DNA from: Lysobacter sp. S4-A87
GTDB lineage: Bacteria > Pseudomonadota > Gammaproteobacteria > Xanthomonadales > Xanthomonadaceae
Direction: 5' to 3'
Length of the DNA: 64,000 nucleotides
Assembly (NCBI RefSeq): GCF_022637455.1
Contig: NZ_CP093341.1
Coordinates: 2,480,001-2,544,000, forward strand
The notes beneath the pieces are model-generated. The model was given only the letters and a program-made list of their open reading frames with translations. It was not told the DNA's origin and ran no database searches. Shown here piece by piece: positions 1 through 9,238 of the stretch. Made by a program: the position numbers and the translations under genes. Numbering within the stretch: position 1 is the first letter of the stretch; the number at the start of each line of letters is the position of its first letter.

Positions 1-1
1 C

Positions 2-607
2 AAGCTGCGCGATCTCAGTGGTGGCAAGCGTTCGCTGGACGATTTCGCCAAGGCGTTCTTCGGGGTGAAGGACGGTGACTGGGACGTCAATACGTACGAT
101 TTCGATGAGGTGGCACGCACGCTCAATGGTGTGGCTGCTTACGACTGGGCGTCGTTCCTGCGCGAGCGGGTGGATGCCAATGCGGCGCCGCTCGACGGTC
201 TGGCTGCCAGCGGCTGGAAGCTGGTCTATACCGATACGCCCAGCGAGTACCACAAGGCTGTCGAGGGTGATCGCAAGTCGGCAGACTTCAGTGCGTCGCT
301 CGGGATGTCGGTGTCGAACAAGGATGCGACGGTCGGTGGGGTGCGCTGGGATGGTCCGGCTTTCGATGCCGGTATCGCGCCGGGCAGTACGCTGTTGGCG
401 GTCAATGGTTATGCGTTCGAGAACGATCGTTTGAAGGATGCGATCAAGGCCAACCGAGATGGTTCGCGCCCGATCGAGCTGGTGGTCAAGCACGGTGAGG
501 TGGTGCGCACGGTGCGGCTGGATTACCGCGAGGGCCTGAAGTACCCGCATCTGGCGCGCATCGCGGGTACGCAGGACCGGCTGTCGAAGATCCTCGCGCC
601 CAAGTAG
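2..607 (+). CDS. M61 family peptidase, C-terminal part (5' truncated by window)
   Basis: The reading frame is open from the window edge, so about 201 residues of the C-terminus are visible. The first part (SLDDF, then YDFDEVARTLN and YDWASFLRERV) matches the segment that follows the catalytic region in M61 glycyl aminopeptidases. A PDZ domain follows at about visible residues 95-170 (GGVRWDGPAFDAGIAPGS, then LLAVNG). The metal-binding HExxH site would lie upstream of the window and cannot be checked. M61 enzymes are usually exported and cut N-terminal residues from peptides. The family call is fairly secure; substrate is unknown. Confidence 0.8.
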   Translation, partial: KLRDLSGGKRSLDDFAKAFFGVKDGDWDVNTYDFDEVARTLNGVAAYDWASFLRERVDANAAPLDGLAASGWKLVYTDTPSEYHKAVEGDRKSADFSASLGMSVSNKDATVGGVRWDGPAFDAGIAPGSTLLAVNGYAFENDRLKDAIKANRDGSRPIELVVKHGEVVRTVRLDYREGLKYPHLARIAGTQDRLSKILAPK

Positions 608-645
608 AGCTGGTCGGCGCTGGTCTGCGGGCCGGCGCCTTCTGC

Positions 646-716
646 CGTCCGCCGGGTCGGGCCTCCGAGTTTCGGAGTGGCGTCGTCCGCCGGGTCGGGG
701 ATCCATGGACGTCGCT
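646..716. repeat. 16-bp direct repeat with hairpin and a repeat remnant
   Basis: CGTCCGCCGGGTCGGG occurs at 646-661 and again at 684-699. Between them sits a short hairpin, CTCCGA/TCGGAG, at 663-677. Directly after the second copy, GGATCCATGGACGTCGCT at 699-716 closely matches one end of the dispersed repeats at 19502 and 53713, in inverted orientation. I read this as a decayed copy of that family in the gap between the peptidase and the BCCT gene. No other feature is visible in 608-809. Confidence 0.4.
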
Positions 717-809
717 CCTTCTGGCGCAGTCGGCCACGCATGACAAGCACACGGGCTTCGCACCCCTCCAGCTAACCTGCGCGCCGGTTCGTGCCCGCGG
801 AGACGCGAC

Positions 810-2399
810 ATGGTGTTTCGACTCTCGGTTGCGCTGCTGACCCTGCTCGTGCTCGCCGGCGTTATTGCGCCCGAGGCCTTCGGCAGCTGGAGCCAGCAGG
901 TGCAGGCCAGCACGCTGGCCGGGGCCGGCTGGTTGTACCTGGTCATCGTGTTCGGGGTGCTGGTGTTCCTGGGCTATGTGGCCTTCAGTCGCCTCGGCAC
1001 GCTGCGGATCGGTGGCGATGATGCCGAGCCGCAGTTCTCGCGCGGGTCGTGGTTCGCGATGCTGTTTTCGGCCGGCATGGGCATCGGTCTGGTGTTCTGG
1101 GGGGCGGCCGAGCCGCTGTCGCATTACAGCAAGCCGCCCGAGGGCATCACGCCCCTCAGCAGCGAGGCTGCACGTGCGGCGTTGCGCTATGCGTTCTTCC
1201 ACTGGGGCCTGCACCCGTGGGCGATCTATGCGCTGATGGGCCTGGCCATGGCGTGGTTCCAGTTCAATCGTGGCGCGCGCGGTCTGGTCAGCGATCTGCT
1301 CGAGCCGTTGATCGGCAAGCATGTGCACGGCGTGGCCGGACATGGGGTCGATGTGCTGGCGGTGGTGGCGACTGCGGTGGGAGTGGCGACCACGCTGGGC
1401 TTCGGCGCCAGCCAGATCAGTGCCGGCCTCAATCACGTCACCGGTATCTCCAGCGGTTTCTCGACGCAGCTGTGGGTGATCGCGGTGGCGTTCGTGCTGT
1501 ACATGGCCTCGAGTGCCTCCGGCCTGGAGCGCGGCATCAAGTGGTTGTCGAACTTCAACATGGCCGTGGCCGCGCTGCTTCTGGCGCTTGTCATCGTGCT
1601 GGGGCCGACGGGCTTCATCTTTGAAACCCTGACCACCACGCTCGGCTCGTACATCAACCTGCTGCCGTCGATGAGCCTGCGGATGGCACCGTTCTCGCAG
1701 AGCTCGTGGGTCGGGGAGTGGACGATCTTCTACTGGGCGTGGTGGATTGCCTGGGCGCCGTTCGTGGGGGCGTTCTTTGCGCGCATTTCCTATGGGCGGA
1801 CCCTGCGCGAGTTCGTCGTCGGCGTGGTGTTCGGGCCGGCGCTGGTGAGTTTCCTGTGGTTCGCCGGGTTCGGCGGCACCGCGCTGTTCCAGCAGATGTT
1901 CGGCCACGTCGACCTGCTGACCGTGCTCGCGCAGGGCTACCAGCACGTGCTGTTCGCCGTGCTCGCGCAGCTGCCGCTGGCGACGCTGCTGGCGTGGGTG
2001 GCGATCGTGCTGCTGCTCAGCTTCTTCGTCACCTCGGCCGATTCGGCCACGCTGGTGCTGGCCAGCATGTCCAGCGACAGCGCCGAGGATCCGCCGCTGT
2101 CACGGCGCGTGGTCTGGGGGGTGATGCAGGCGGCGATCGCGGTGGCGCTGCTGGCCGCAGGTGGGCTCGACGCGCTGCAGGCGGTGGTGATCATCGCCGC
2201 GTTGCCGTTCGCGCTGTTGCTGGCAGCGGTGGTGGTGTCGCTCAATCGGGTCCTGTCGCAGGACCTGGCCCGGCGCGAACGAGAGGCACGCGAGCTGCAG
2301 CGCGCGGAGATGCGCTGGCTGAGGCAGGAGCGCGAGCGCAGCCAGGCCGCGACCGACGATCATGCGACCGACGATCAGGCCACTTCGCGCCAGCGGTAG
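810..2399 (+). CDS. BCCT family betaine/choline/carnitine transporter
   Basis: A 529-residue, about 12-helix inner-membrane protein. It carries the BCCT signatures: GMGIGLVFWGAAEPL near residue 89, and a tryptophan-rich segment (FYWAWWIAWAPF, about residue 305) of the kind that forms the trimethylammonium-binding aromatic box. BCCT carriers import compatible solutes with Na+ or H+. The cytoplasmic tail is short and basic and ends with a repeated ATDD unit encoded by a 15-bp tandem duplication. It stands alone and runs convergent to the HAD gene, overlapping it by 25 bp. Substrate among betaine, choline and carnitine cannot be decided from sequence. Confidence 0.93.
   Translation: MVFRLSVALLTLLVLAGVIAPEAFGSWSQQVQASTLAGAGWLYLVIVFGVLVFLGYVAFSRLGTLRIGGDDAEPQFSRGSWFAMLFSAGMGIGLVFWGAAEPLSHYSKPPEGITPLSSEAARAALRYAFFHWGLHPWAIYALMGLAMAWFQFNRGARGLVSDLLEPLIGKHVHGVAGHGVDVLAVVATAVGVATTLGFGASQISAGLNHVTGISSGFSTQLWVIAVAFVLYMASSASGLERGIKWLSNFNMAVAALLLALVIVLGPTGFIFETLTTTLGSYINLLPSMSLRMAPFSQSSWVGEWTIFYWAWWIAWAPFVGAFFARISYGRTLREFVVGVVFGPALVSFLWFAGFGGTALFQQMFGHVDLLTVLAQGYQHVLFAVLAQLPLATLLAWVAIVLLLSFFVTSADSATLVLASMSSDSAEDPPLSRRVVWGVMQAAIAVALLAAGGLDALQAVVIIAALPFALLLAAVVVSLNRVLSQDLARREREARELQRAEMRWLRQERERSQAATDDHATDDQATSRQR
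2349..2377 (+). repeat. 15-bp tandem duplication in BCCT tail
   Basis: GCGACCGACGATCA occurs at 2349-2362 and 2364-2377, a period of 15 bp. It adds five codons to the BCCT C-terminus, and the second unit contains the stop codon of the opposing HAD gene. It looks like a recent slippage duplication. Confidence 0.7.
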
Positions 2400-2968
2400 T
2401 ACCTGCGATCGGCCAGCTCCAGCAGGTCGAGGTCTTCGTGCGTGTCGCCGTAGGCGTAGACCACCGGATACGTGGCCAGGTCGAAGCGCTCGCGCACGCG
2501 TCGTGCCTTCTCCTCGCCGGCGCACTGCTCGCCGTCGTAACGGCCGGTCATGACGCCGTCGCTGGACTCCAGCGACGAGCACAGCAGCTCCAGCCCGTGC
2601 TGCGCGCACCAGTGCGACAGATACAGGTCGAGCGCGCCGGAGACCACCACCACCTTGTCGCCCTGTGCCTTGTGCCAGGCGATCCGTTCCAGCGCCATCG
2701 GCCGCAGCACCGCCGGCAGGACCTCGCGCGAGAAGCGCTCGCCTTCCGCCTGCACGTGCGCCAGGTCGACGCCGCGAAAGCCGAAATCGACCACGCGTGA
2801 ACGCACGCGATTGGCGCTGACCATGCCGAGCTTGTAGCCGACCACCAGCGGCGCCAGCACGACCCTGCCGATGCTGTATCGCCGCGCCGGCACGGCCTGC
2901 TGCATGAAGTCGGCAAACATCTCGCGCGTGGTGATGGTGCCGTCGAAATCGAACAGGGCCAGATTCAT
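2375..2968 (-). CDS. HAD-superfamily (subfamily IB) phosphatase
   Basis: A 197-residue protein with a complete HAD active site: FDFDGT at residues 6-11 (nucleophile Asp and general acid Asp), VVVVSGA as motif II and YGDTHEDL as motif III/IV. The IB subfamily includes SerB-like phosphoserine phosphatases and phospholipid or nucleotide phosphatases. The cap is the small helical type. It is transcribed convergently with the BCCT gene and divergently from the APC permease. Function beyond phosphatase is undetermined. Confidence 0.85.
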   Translation of the reverse strand: MNLALFDFDGTITTREMFADFMQQAVPARRYSIGRVVLAPLVVGYKLGMVSANRVRSRVVDFGFRGVDLAHVQAEGERFSREVLPAVLRPMALERIAWHKAQGDKVVVVSGALDLYLSHWCAQHGLELLCSSLESSDGVMTGRYDGEQCAGEEKARRVRERFDLATYPVVYAYGDTHEDLDLLELADRRYYRWREVA

Positions 2969-3154
2969 GGGGGATGGATCGTCCTTGAGGGGGAAACCGC
3001 TGAACAGCCACGAGCGCCTTCACCTGCAACGCTTTCGTCCACCCCGGGGAGGCTCTTTGGCCCGTCCGGGGGAACGCAGCGGCGGACGCAAGCTTAGACA
3101 TCTCCGGTGCCGATATGCGACCCTCCCCCGCAATCCAGGACCGATGCACGCCCA

Positions 3155-4504
3155 ATGACGGACAACGCCAGCACTTCTCCCGACACGTCATTACGGGGGG
3201 AAGCTGCGCTGGTTCGTTCGCTGGGGTCGTTCCAGCTCGGCGCCTCGATCATCAACATCATCGTCGGCGCCGGCATATTCATGTTGCCGGCGCTGCTGGC
3301 CGCGCGCCTGGGCAGCGCGGCGCCGCTGGCGTTCGTGGCCGGCGCGGTGGCGATCATCCCCATCGCCCTGTGCTTCGCCGCCGTCGGCAGCCGTGCCTCG
3401 GCGACGGGTGGCCCCTATACCTATGTCACCGCCTGCTTCGGTCCGTTTGCCGGCTTCCTGACCGGCGCGCTGATGTGGATCTGCAACGTCGCCTCCAGCG
3501 CCGGCGTCGCCGCGGCGCTGACCAGCCAGGTCGCCCACGCCTTTCCGCAGTTCGCGCTGCCCTCGCAGCGGGCGCTGCTGATCGCGGTGGTGTACAGCGC
3601 CTTGTTCGCGCTCAACGCCTTCGGCGTCAAGCTGGGCGCGCGCATGATCGTGATGCTGGCGGCGCTGAAGCTGACGCCGTTGTTCCTGCTGGCGACGCTG
3701 GGCCTGTTCTTCATCGACTGGCAGCAGGTCAGCTTCGACTGGACCGCGGTGCCGTCCTGGTCGGCGCTGGGCTCGTCGCTGGTGCTGGTGGTGTTCGCCT
3801 ACGCCGGCATGGAAACCGCACTGGTGCCATCGGGCGAGGTGCGCGACCCGGCCCGCCAGGTGCCGCGCGCGACGATGAGCGCGATCGTGATCGTGGTGCT
3901 GCTCTACATCGGCATCCAGTCGGTGTGCCAGGGCATGCTCGGCGCGGACCTGCCCGCCAGCACGGCGCCCATCGCCGACGCCGCCCACTCGCTATGGAGT
4001 CCGGGCCGCATCCTGCTGCTGGTCACCGCCTGCGTGTCGATGCTCGGGTTCCTGATGGGCAACCTGTTCTCGTCGTCGCGGTTGCTGTTCGCACTCGGCC
4101 GCGACGGCTTCCTGCCGCGCGCGTTCGGACTGGTCGACGCCCGTCACCGCGTGCCGATGCTGGGCCTGTTCGCCCATGCCGGTGTCGCCATCGTGCTGGC
4201 CGTGGCTGGCAGCTTCGAAACCCTCGCGCTGATCTCCGGCGGCGCGATCTGCCTGGTGTTCGCTGCGGTGGCGCTGTCGGCCTGGCGCGCACAGCGGATC
4301 AACCTGCGTGGCCAGGGCGAGCCGCTGGTGCTACCCGGCGGCCCGCTGGTGCCGGGGCTGGCGATGCTGACGATGGCCGCGATCCTGGCCACGCTCAGCG
4401 AGAACGAATGGCTGGCCATCGCGCTGTCGCTGACGGCGCTGGTGGTGGTCTACGCAGTGCTTGCGGCGATGCGCGGGCGCGGTGCGCGCAAGTCGGCGAT
4501 CTGA
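3155..4504 (+). CDS. APC superfamily amino acid permease
   Basis: A 449-residue integral membrane protein with about 12 helices. The first helix carries the APC glycine motif (IIVGAGIFMLP). The open frame extends further upstream, but the ATG at 3155 (MTDNAST) is taken as the start because the upstream residues are not membrane-like and the family begins close to this point. It probably exchanges or imports an amino acid or amine with protons. It is not in an operon: the HAD gene is divergent, and zapE ends 24 bp downstream on the other strand. Confidence 0.88.
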   Translation: MTDNASTSPDTSLRGEAALVRSLGSFQLGASIINIIVGAGIFMLPALLAARLGSAAPLAFVAGAVAIIPIALCFAAVGSRASATGGPYTYVTACFGPFAGFLTGALMWICNVASSAGVAAALTSQVAHAFPQFALPSQRALLIAVVYSALFALNAFGVKLGARMIVMLAALKLTPLFLLATLGLFFIDWQQVSFDWTAVPSWSALGSSLVLVVFAYAGMETALVPSGEVRDPARQVPRATMSAIVIVVLLYIGIQSVCQGMLGADLPASTAPIADAAHSLWSPGRILLLVTACVSMLGFLMGNLFSSSRLLFALGRDGFLPRAFGLVDARHRVPMLGLFAHAGVAIVLAVAGSFETLALISGGAICLVFAAVALSAWRAQRINLRGQGEPLVLPGGPLVPGLAMLTMAAILATLSENEWLAIALSLTALVVVYAVLAAMRGRGARKSAI

Positions 4505-4528
4505 AGGCCGCGCCCGCAGGCGACAGCC

Positions 4529-5656
4529 TCAGCCGCGGTGTTCCAGCGCCAGGTACTCCGCCGACTGCATTTCGATCAGGCGCGAGGCGGTGCGTTCGAA
4601 TGCATGGGCGAGCTTGTTGCCGGCATACAGCGCGGTCGGGACCACCGCCGCGGTGCAGACCAGGTTGACGTGGCGGTCGTAGAGCTCGTCGATCAGGTGG
4701 ACGAAGCGTCGTGCCGGGTCGTCGTTGCTGCCGTCGAACAGCGGAATGGAACCCACCAGCACCGTGTGGCACTCGGTGGCGATCTCGATGTAGTCGCTGG
4801 CCGCGCGCGGGCCTTCGCAGAGCGCGGCGAAATCGAACCAGGCATGGCCTTCGGCCAGCGCGCGCACCGGGATCTCGCGACCGTCGATGACCAGCGGACC
4901 TTCCTCGCGCGGGCAGGTCGCCGTCAGTTCATGCCAGCGCTCGCCCAGCCAGGTGTCCGACGCGGCGTCCAGCGGCGCGCGGTACACCGGCGAGCGGGTC
5001 AGCGCGCGCAGGCGGTAGTCGTGGGCGCTGTCGAGATGGAGCACGCGGCAATGACGTTCCAGCTGCGCGATCGCCGGCACGAAGCTGGCGCGCTGCAGGC
5101 CATCCTTGTAGAGGTTGCGCGGCTCGGTGTTGGACGTGGTGACCAGCGCCACGCCCTCGGCGAACAGGCGCTCGAGCAGGCGGCCCAGCAGCATCGCGTC
5201 GCCGATGTCGTTGACGAAGAACTCGTCGAGCACCAGCACGCGCAGCTCCTGCCCCCACTGGCGCGCGATTGCCGCCAGCGGATCGCTTTCGCCGGCGTGT
5301 GCGCGCAACTGCGCATGCACTTCGCGCATGAAGCGGTGGAAATGGGTGCGGCGCTTGCCGATCTGATCGTCGCTGCGATCCTGTGCCGGCAGCGCTTCGT
5401 AGAACATGTCGATCAGGAACGTCTTTCCGCGCCCCACGCCACCCCACAGGTACAGCCCCTTCGCAGCCTCCGGCTTGCGCCCAAGCAGGCCGTCGAGCAA
5501 CCCGCGCCGGCGCGGTGACAGCAGCGCGGCATGGATGCGGTCGAGCTCGCGCAATGCCGCGTGCTGGGCGGGATCGTCGTTCCAGTCGCCGCGGGCGACT
5601 CCGGCGGCGTAGAGGATGGATGGCGTTGACGGCGCGGCCAGAAGCTCGGTGCTCAT
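4529..5656 (-). CDS. zapE: Cell division protein ZapE (AFG1-like ATPase)
   Basis: A 375-residue P-loop ATPase, the usual ZapE length. Walker A is GGVGRGKTF near residue 70 and Walker B is VLVLDEFFV. Arg/Asn-rich sensor regions (TTSNTEPRNLYKDGLQR) follow. ZapE is a cytoplasmic ATPase reported to act at the Z-ring late in constriction. The ATG at 5654-5656 overlaps the stop of the upstream alpha/beta hydrolase by 4 bp (ATGA), so the two genes are translationally coupled. Confidence 0.93.
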   Translation of the reverse strand: MSTELLAAPSTPSILYAAGVARGDWNDDPAQHAALRELDRIHAALLSPRRRGLLDGLLGRKPEAAKGLYLWGGVGRGKTFLIDMFYEALPAQDRSDDQIGKRRTHFHRFMREVHAQLRAHAGESDPLAAIARQWGQELRVLVLDEFFVNDIGDAMLLGRLLERLFAEGVALVTTSNTEPRNLYKDGLQRASFVPAIAQLERHCRVLHLDSAHDYRLRALTRSPVYRAPLDAASDTWLGERWHELTATCPREEGPLVIDGREIPVRALAEGHAWFDFAALCEGPRAASDYIEIATECHTVLVGSIPLFDGSNDDPARRFVHLIDELYDRHVNLVCTAAVVPTALYAGNKLAHAFERTASRLIEMQSAEYLALEHRG

Positions 5657-6345
5657 GCGTCCTGCGGTGCCTGTTCCGGTGGCAGGTAAGGCTTGACGCC
5701 GTGCTTGATCACGCCGCGCAGGTCGATCAGGCGACGGTGGAAGAAGTGGCTGGTGTCGGGCATCTTCACCAGCTCCGGCGGCTGCCGCAGCTGCTTGAGG
5801 CTGTCGATCCAGGCGTACACCGCCTGCGGGTCGACGATCTCGTCCGACTCGCCCTGGATCACCAGCCACGGGCACTCCGGCGGCACCAGCGTGCTGAAGT
5901 CCCAGCTGCGGCCGGCGGCCGGCGGTGCAATCGAGATCAGCATGCCCGGCTTGAGTTCGGCCGCGCACTTGAGGGTGATGTAGGAGCCGAAACTGAAACC
6001 GGCCAGCCACAGTTGTGCGTCCGGACGCTGCGCGCGCACCCATGCGGCGACCGCGCGCAGGTCGTCGGCCTCGCCATTGCCGTGATCAAAGTTGCCGGTG
6101 GAGGCGCCGACGCCACGGAAGTTGAAACGCAACGTCGCCACGCCCGACTCGCGCAGCGCGCGCGCCGTCATCGTCACGACCTTGTTGTGCATGGTGCCGC
6201 CATCGGTCGGCAGCGGGTGGCAGACGATGGCGACGACCGGTCGCACCGGCGCCTCGGCGGCTTCCACGGTGGCTTCGAGCACGCCGACCGGACCGTCCAG
6301 CAGCAGCGTCGTGGCGGCGGCGGTGGGGAACGCGGGACTGTTCAT
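5653..6345 (-). CDS. Alpha/beta hydrolase, COG2945-like
   Basis: A compact 230-residue alpha/beta hydrolase. The nucleophile elbow is GFSFGSY, the acid lies near GESDEIVDP and the catalytic His is in TSHFFHRR. It resembles the predicted cytosolic hydrolases with the HPLPTDGGTMHNKV opening. ATG at 6343-6345 is the first good start; the frame is open further upstream but is low-complexity basic sequence. It is the first gene of the pair with zapE. Substrate unknown. Confidence 0.85.
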   Translation of the reverse strand: MNSPAFPTAAATTLLLDGPVGVLEATVEAAEAPVRPVVAIVCHPLPTDGGTMHNKVVTMTARALRESGVATLRFNFRGVGASTGNFDHGNGEADDLRAVAAWVRAQRPDAQLWLAGFSFGSYITLKCAAELKPGMLISIAPPAAGRSWDFSTLVPPECPWLVIQGESDEIVDPQAVYAWIDSLKQLRQPPELVKMPDTSHFFHRRLIDLRGVIKHGVKPYLPPEQAPQDA

Positions 6346-6401
6346 GCCGCCATGATACGGGGCGGCGGGTTCAGTCTCCGTAATCCGGCGGACCGGCGCG
6401 G

Positions 6402-8144
6402 TTACTTGCCGCGCAGATCGAAGCCGAGCAGCAACGGATCGTGGTCGGAACTGCGCCACGGTCCGGCGCCACCGGCACGATAACCGGCACCTTCGGGCTC
6501 GTCGGCGTTGCTGTGCCATTCGGCCGCGCCACGCAGGCGCTGCGCCAGGGCCGGGCTGAGCAGTGCATGGTCCAGCCGGCCGAGCTGGCCGTCATAGACG
6601 TAGCTGTAGGGCGAAACGACGCCGACAACGGCGAACGCGTCGCGCCAGCCGGCGTCTTCCAGCAAGCGCAGTGGCGCTTCGCGGGCGTAGGCGTTGAAGT
6701 CGCCGACCAGCAGCGTCCGCGCGCCACCGTGGCCAGTCGGATCGCGCTTGAGCCAGTCGTCGAGCAGGCGTGCCGACTCGCTGCGAGTCGCATTCCAGCA
6801 CGCGGCACCGTCGCCCTGGTCACGGTCATCGGCTTGCGCGCCGCTGCAGCCCTTGGACTTGAAATGGTTGGCGACGATGACGAACGCAGCGCCATCGACA
6901 CGGCCGGATTTCGTCGGCACGAAGGCCTGCGCCAGCGGTACGCGGCTGTGCGGCCCGAACGGACCGGCCTGCAGCGTCGCCGGTTTGCCCTGGCTGCGGA
7001 CGCGGTCGCTGCGGTAGATCAGCCCGACGCGGATCGCGTTGTCGCCAGGCCCCTGGCCGGCATCGACGTAGCGCCAGGTGCCGCCGCCGGCATTGAGCGC
7101 ATCGACCAGCGCAGCGATGCTGGAATCGCGACCGTAGCCGTCGTTCTCCAGTTCCATCAGCGCGACGATGTCGGCATCGAGGCCGGTGATCGTGGCGACG
7201 TGCTTGGCCAGCTGCGCCGACAGCTCGGGCGGCGTGCGCGCGCCGCGTGGCGTGGGAAAACCACCGCCGTGGCCATCGCCGTTGAAGAGGTTTTCCAGGT
7301 TCAGCGCAGCCACGCGCAGGTCGCCGGGCACCTGCGGTGGTTGTGGGCGCGACGCAGCTTGCAGCACAGGGGCCGAGGTCAGTTGCAGCCGATACCCGGC
7401 GCCTGCCTGGTCGAGCACGCCGGTTACGCCGCTCAGGCGACTGCCGCTGCGCGCGTCGGCCAGACCCTGCGGCCAGTCCGGAGCCGATGCGCCATCGGCC
7501 GCTTCGAGCCAGAGCTGGCGCCGGGCGTTGCCGGTGCTGACGGCACGCGCGGCGTCGCTGCCGGGCGCGGCACGTTCGCCGGGCTGCCAAAGACGTTCGC
7601 CGACGCTGGCCAGGACACGACCGTGCTTGCCCAGGTCGCCACTGTCGGCCAGCAGCACCGGCGTGTCGAAACGCAGCGCCATGCCTTCCAGCCGCTCCCA
7701 GTCGGGCGCGGCGTCGCGAATCGCCACCGGCACCAGCGTGCCGCGGCCCAGACGCTGCACCGTCGTTTGTTCGAGTGCGGTACGGCTGGCGCCGCCGCTG
7801 GCCTGCTCGGCGACCACGCCGCGGACACGGACCCGATCGCCCGGCTCGACTGCCGTGGCGGAATCGAGGACGAGGATCGCGTCGGAGCTGGCGTCATCGC
7901 CATCGCCGCCGTCCTGCAGGTACCAGCCGGGCTTGCTGCCCTGGCCGCCCTGGCCGGCGCGCGCGCTGACCACGCCTTCCACGGTCACCGTCTGGCCGAG
8001 CAGCGGACTCTGCGCGCCGGTGCCCTGCACGCGTCCGATGGCGATGGCCGCCCCGGTGGCGCCGCTGCCGGGCAGGGTGCTGCAGCCGGCCAGCAGGCAT
8101 GGCGCCAGCAGCAGGACAAGGGCGGTCGGGCGGGTGCGGGTCAT
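6402..8144 (-). CDS. ExeM/NucH-like extracellular endonuclease-phosphatase family lipoprotein
   Basis: A 580-residue secreted nuclease. It has a lipoprotein signal (lipobox LLAGC near residue 20), an N-terminal OB-like region (about 30-270) and a C-terminal endonuclease/exonuclease/phosphatase domain. The EEP catalytic blocks are all visible: ALNLENLFN, ALMELEND, NHFKSKG, VGDFNAY and SSDHDPLLL. Such enzymes degrade extracellular DNA for nutrient scavenging or matrix turnover. The open frame runs upstream to 8489, but the ATG at 8142-8144 gives a proper signal peptide and clears the terminator of the cytochrome gene. Confidence 0.9.
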   Translation of the reverse strand: MTRTRPTALVLLLAPCLLAGCSTLPGSGATGAAIAIGRVQGTGAQSPLLGQTVTVEGVVSARAGQGGQGSKPGWYLQDGGDGDDASSDAILVLDSATAVEPGDRVRVRGVVAEQASGGASRTALEQTTVQRLGRGTLVPVAIRDAAPDWERLEGMALRFDTPVLLADSGDLGKHGRVLASVGERLWQPGERAAPGSDAARAVSTGNARRQLWLEAADGASAPDWPQGLADARSGSRLSGVTGVLDQAGAGYRLQLTSAPVLQAASRPQPPQVPGDLRVAALNLENLFNGDGHGGGFPTPRGARTPPELSAQLAKHVATITGLDADIVALMELENDGYGRDSSIAALVDALNAGGGTWRYVDAGQGPGDNAIRVGLIYRSDRVRSQGKPATLQAGPFGPHSRVPLAQAFVPTKSGRVDGAAFVIVANHFKSKGCSGAQADDRDQGDGAACWNATRSESARLLDDWLKRDPTGHGGARTLLVGDFNAYAREAPLRLLEDAGWRDAFAVVGVVSPYSYVYDGQLGRLDHALLSPALAQRLRGAAEWHSNADEPEGAGYRAGGAGPWRSSDHDPLLLGFDLRGK

Positions 8145-8223
8145 GGCGCGTCTGGCGGAAGGTGGTCGCGCATTATCACGAGCGCAGGCGACAACGGCTT
8201 GTCGCCGGCCGCCAGAAACGACA

Positions 8224-8243
8224 ACGCCGCCCGGAGGCGGCGT
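8224..8243 (-). terminator. Hairpin terminator after cytochrome c5 gene
   Basis: ACGCCGCC and GGCGGCGT form a perfect 8-bp stem around a CGGA tetraloop, 26 bp beyond the cytochrome stop on the minus strand. The following minus-strand sequence is moderately T-rich (TGTCGTTTCT), so it is an imperfect intrinsic terminator. Confidence 0.65.
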
Positions 8244-8269
8244 CGTGCGAAGCAGGTCGGAACCTCGAC

Positions 8270-8785
8270 TTACTTCAGGTTGCCCAGCATCCAGTCGACC
8301 GTGGCGATGACCTGCTCGTCGGTCAGGGCCGGGTTGCCGCCCTTGGCCGGCATCACGCCGGCCGTGCCGGTGAAGCCTTCGATGGCGTGCTTGTGCAGGG
8401 TGTCCTTGCCCTTGGGCAGGCGCTCGGCCCAGTGGGCCTTGTCCAGCGTCGGCGCGCCGCCGGCGCCGGAGGTGTGGCAGCCGGTGCACAGGTTGTTGAA
8501 GATCACCGAGCCGTCGGTGGTGCCGCCGTAGGCGACCTGCGAGGCGGCCTTGGCAGCGGCAGCGGCCGAAGCGGCAGCCTGGGCCGCGGCACCGGTGGTG
8601 CCGGCGTAGACCGCGCCGACCGGCGCGATGCGCTCGGCGGTGCGCTTGGCCACGTCGGGGTTGATCTCCGGCGGCAGCTGGTCGTGCACGTACATCGCAG
8701 CGACCATCAGGCCCACGGTGACCAGCATCAGGAAGCCGATCACCATCGAGAATTTCTTAAGGAACTCAAGGTCGTAATTGCGCAC
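8270..8785 (-). CDS. Membrane-anchored cytochrome c5 family protein
   Basis: A 171-residue protein with one N-terminal membrane anchor, an Ala-rich linker (about 55-90) and a class I cytochrome c domain. Haem attachment is CTGCH and the axial Met is probably in GVMPAKGG. I chose the GTG at 8783-8785 because GGTGGG lies just upstream and the resulting start (V-RNYDLEFLKKF) fits the short cytoplasmic segment expected in this family; the ATG 13 codons later would start at the anchor itself. It probably shuttles electrons in the periplasm to a terminal oxidase. Confidence 0.88.
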   Translation of the reverse strand: MRNYDLEFLKKFSMVIGFLMLVTVGLMVAAMYVHDQLPPEINPDVAKRTAERIAPVGAVYAGTTGAAAQAAASAAAAAKAASQVAYGGTTDGSVIFNNLCTGCHTSGAGGAPTLDKAHWAERLPKGKDTLHKHAIEGFTGTAGVMPAKGGNPALTDEQVIATVDWMLGNLK

Positions 8786-8972
8786 AAACCCACCTATGGC
8801 ACGCACCCTTGGCGGGCACGCGTAGCTTCGACGAATAGTGGCCTGCGCGGATTTCCCGAATAACGGTCGTCCGAAGCCGGTCACGTCCAACACCGTCCGC
8901 ACCAGGTGCGGCCTGCGCCAGTATAAAGCCCGCCCCCGTGATCCATGCCACAGTGGCCTGGAACACGGGAAG

Positions 8973-9049
8973 TGGCGCGCCCGGAGGGATTCGAACCCCC
9001 GACCAATGGCTTCGGAAGCCACTACTCTATCCGGCTGAGCTACGGGCGC
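8973..9049 (-). tRNA. tRNA-Arg (anticodon CCG)
   Basis: A complete 77-nt cloverleaf on the minus strand. The acceptor is GCGCCCG paired with CGGGCGC, with discriminator G and encoded CCA. The anticodon loop is CTTCCGAAG, giving CCG, which reads CGG (Arg). The T arm has the GTTCGAATC loop. CGG is a useful codon in such a GC-rich genome. Confidence 0.97.
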
Positions 9050-9238
9050 CTGGCTAAGATCCTGCGCGGATGGCCTGACCGGATGAATCCGATCACAGTC
9101 GCTCCGCGCGGGGCTGGCATTCTAGCTGCAAATGCCCGGCTACGGGCTGCCGCACCCCGCCGCGGACCGCATTACGCGCCATCCGGGCGCCCAATGACCA
9201 ACAACCGACCAGCAATCGGTCAGAATCTGTCGCTCGAT

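Noticed and set aside
486-1946. Long minus-strand open frame opposite the BCCT gene
   Set aside because: Low-complexity His/Gln/Arg composition typical of antisense frames in GC-rich genes; the plus-strand BCCT motifs explain the region.
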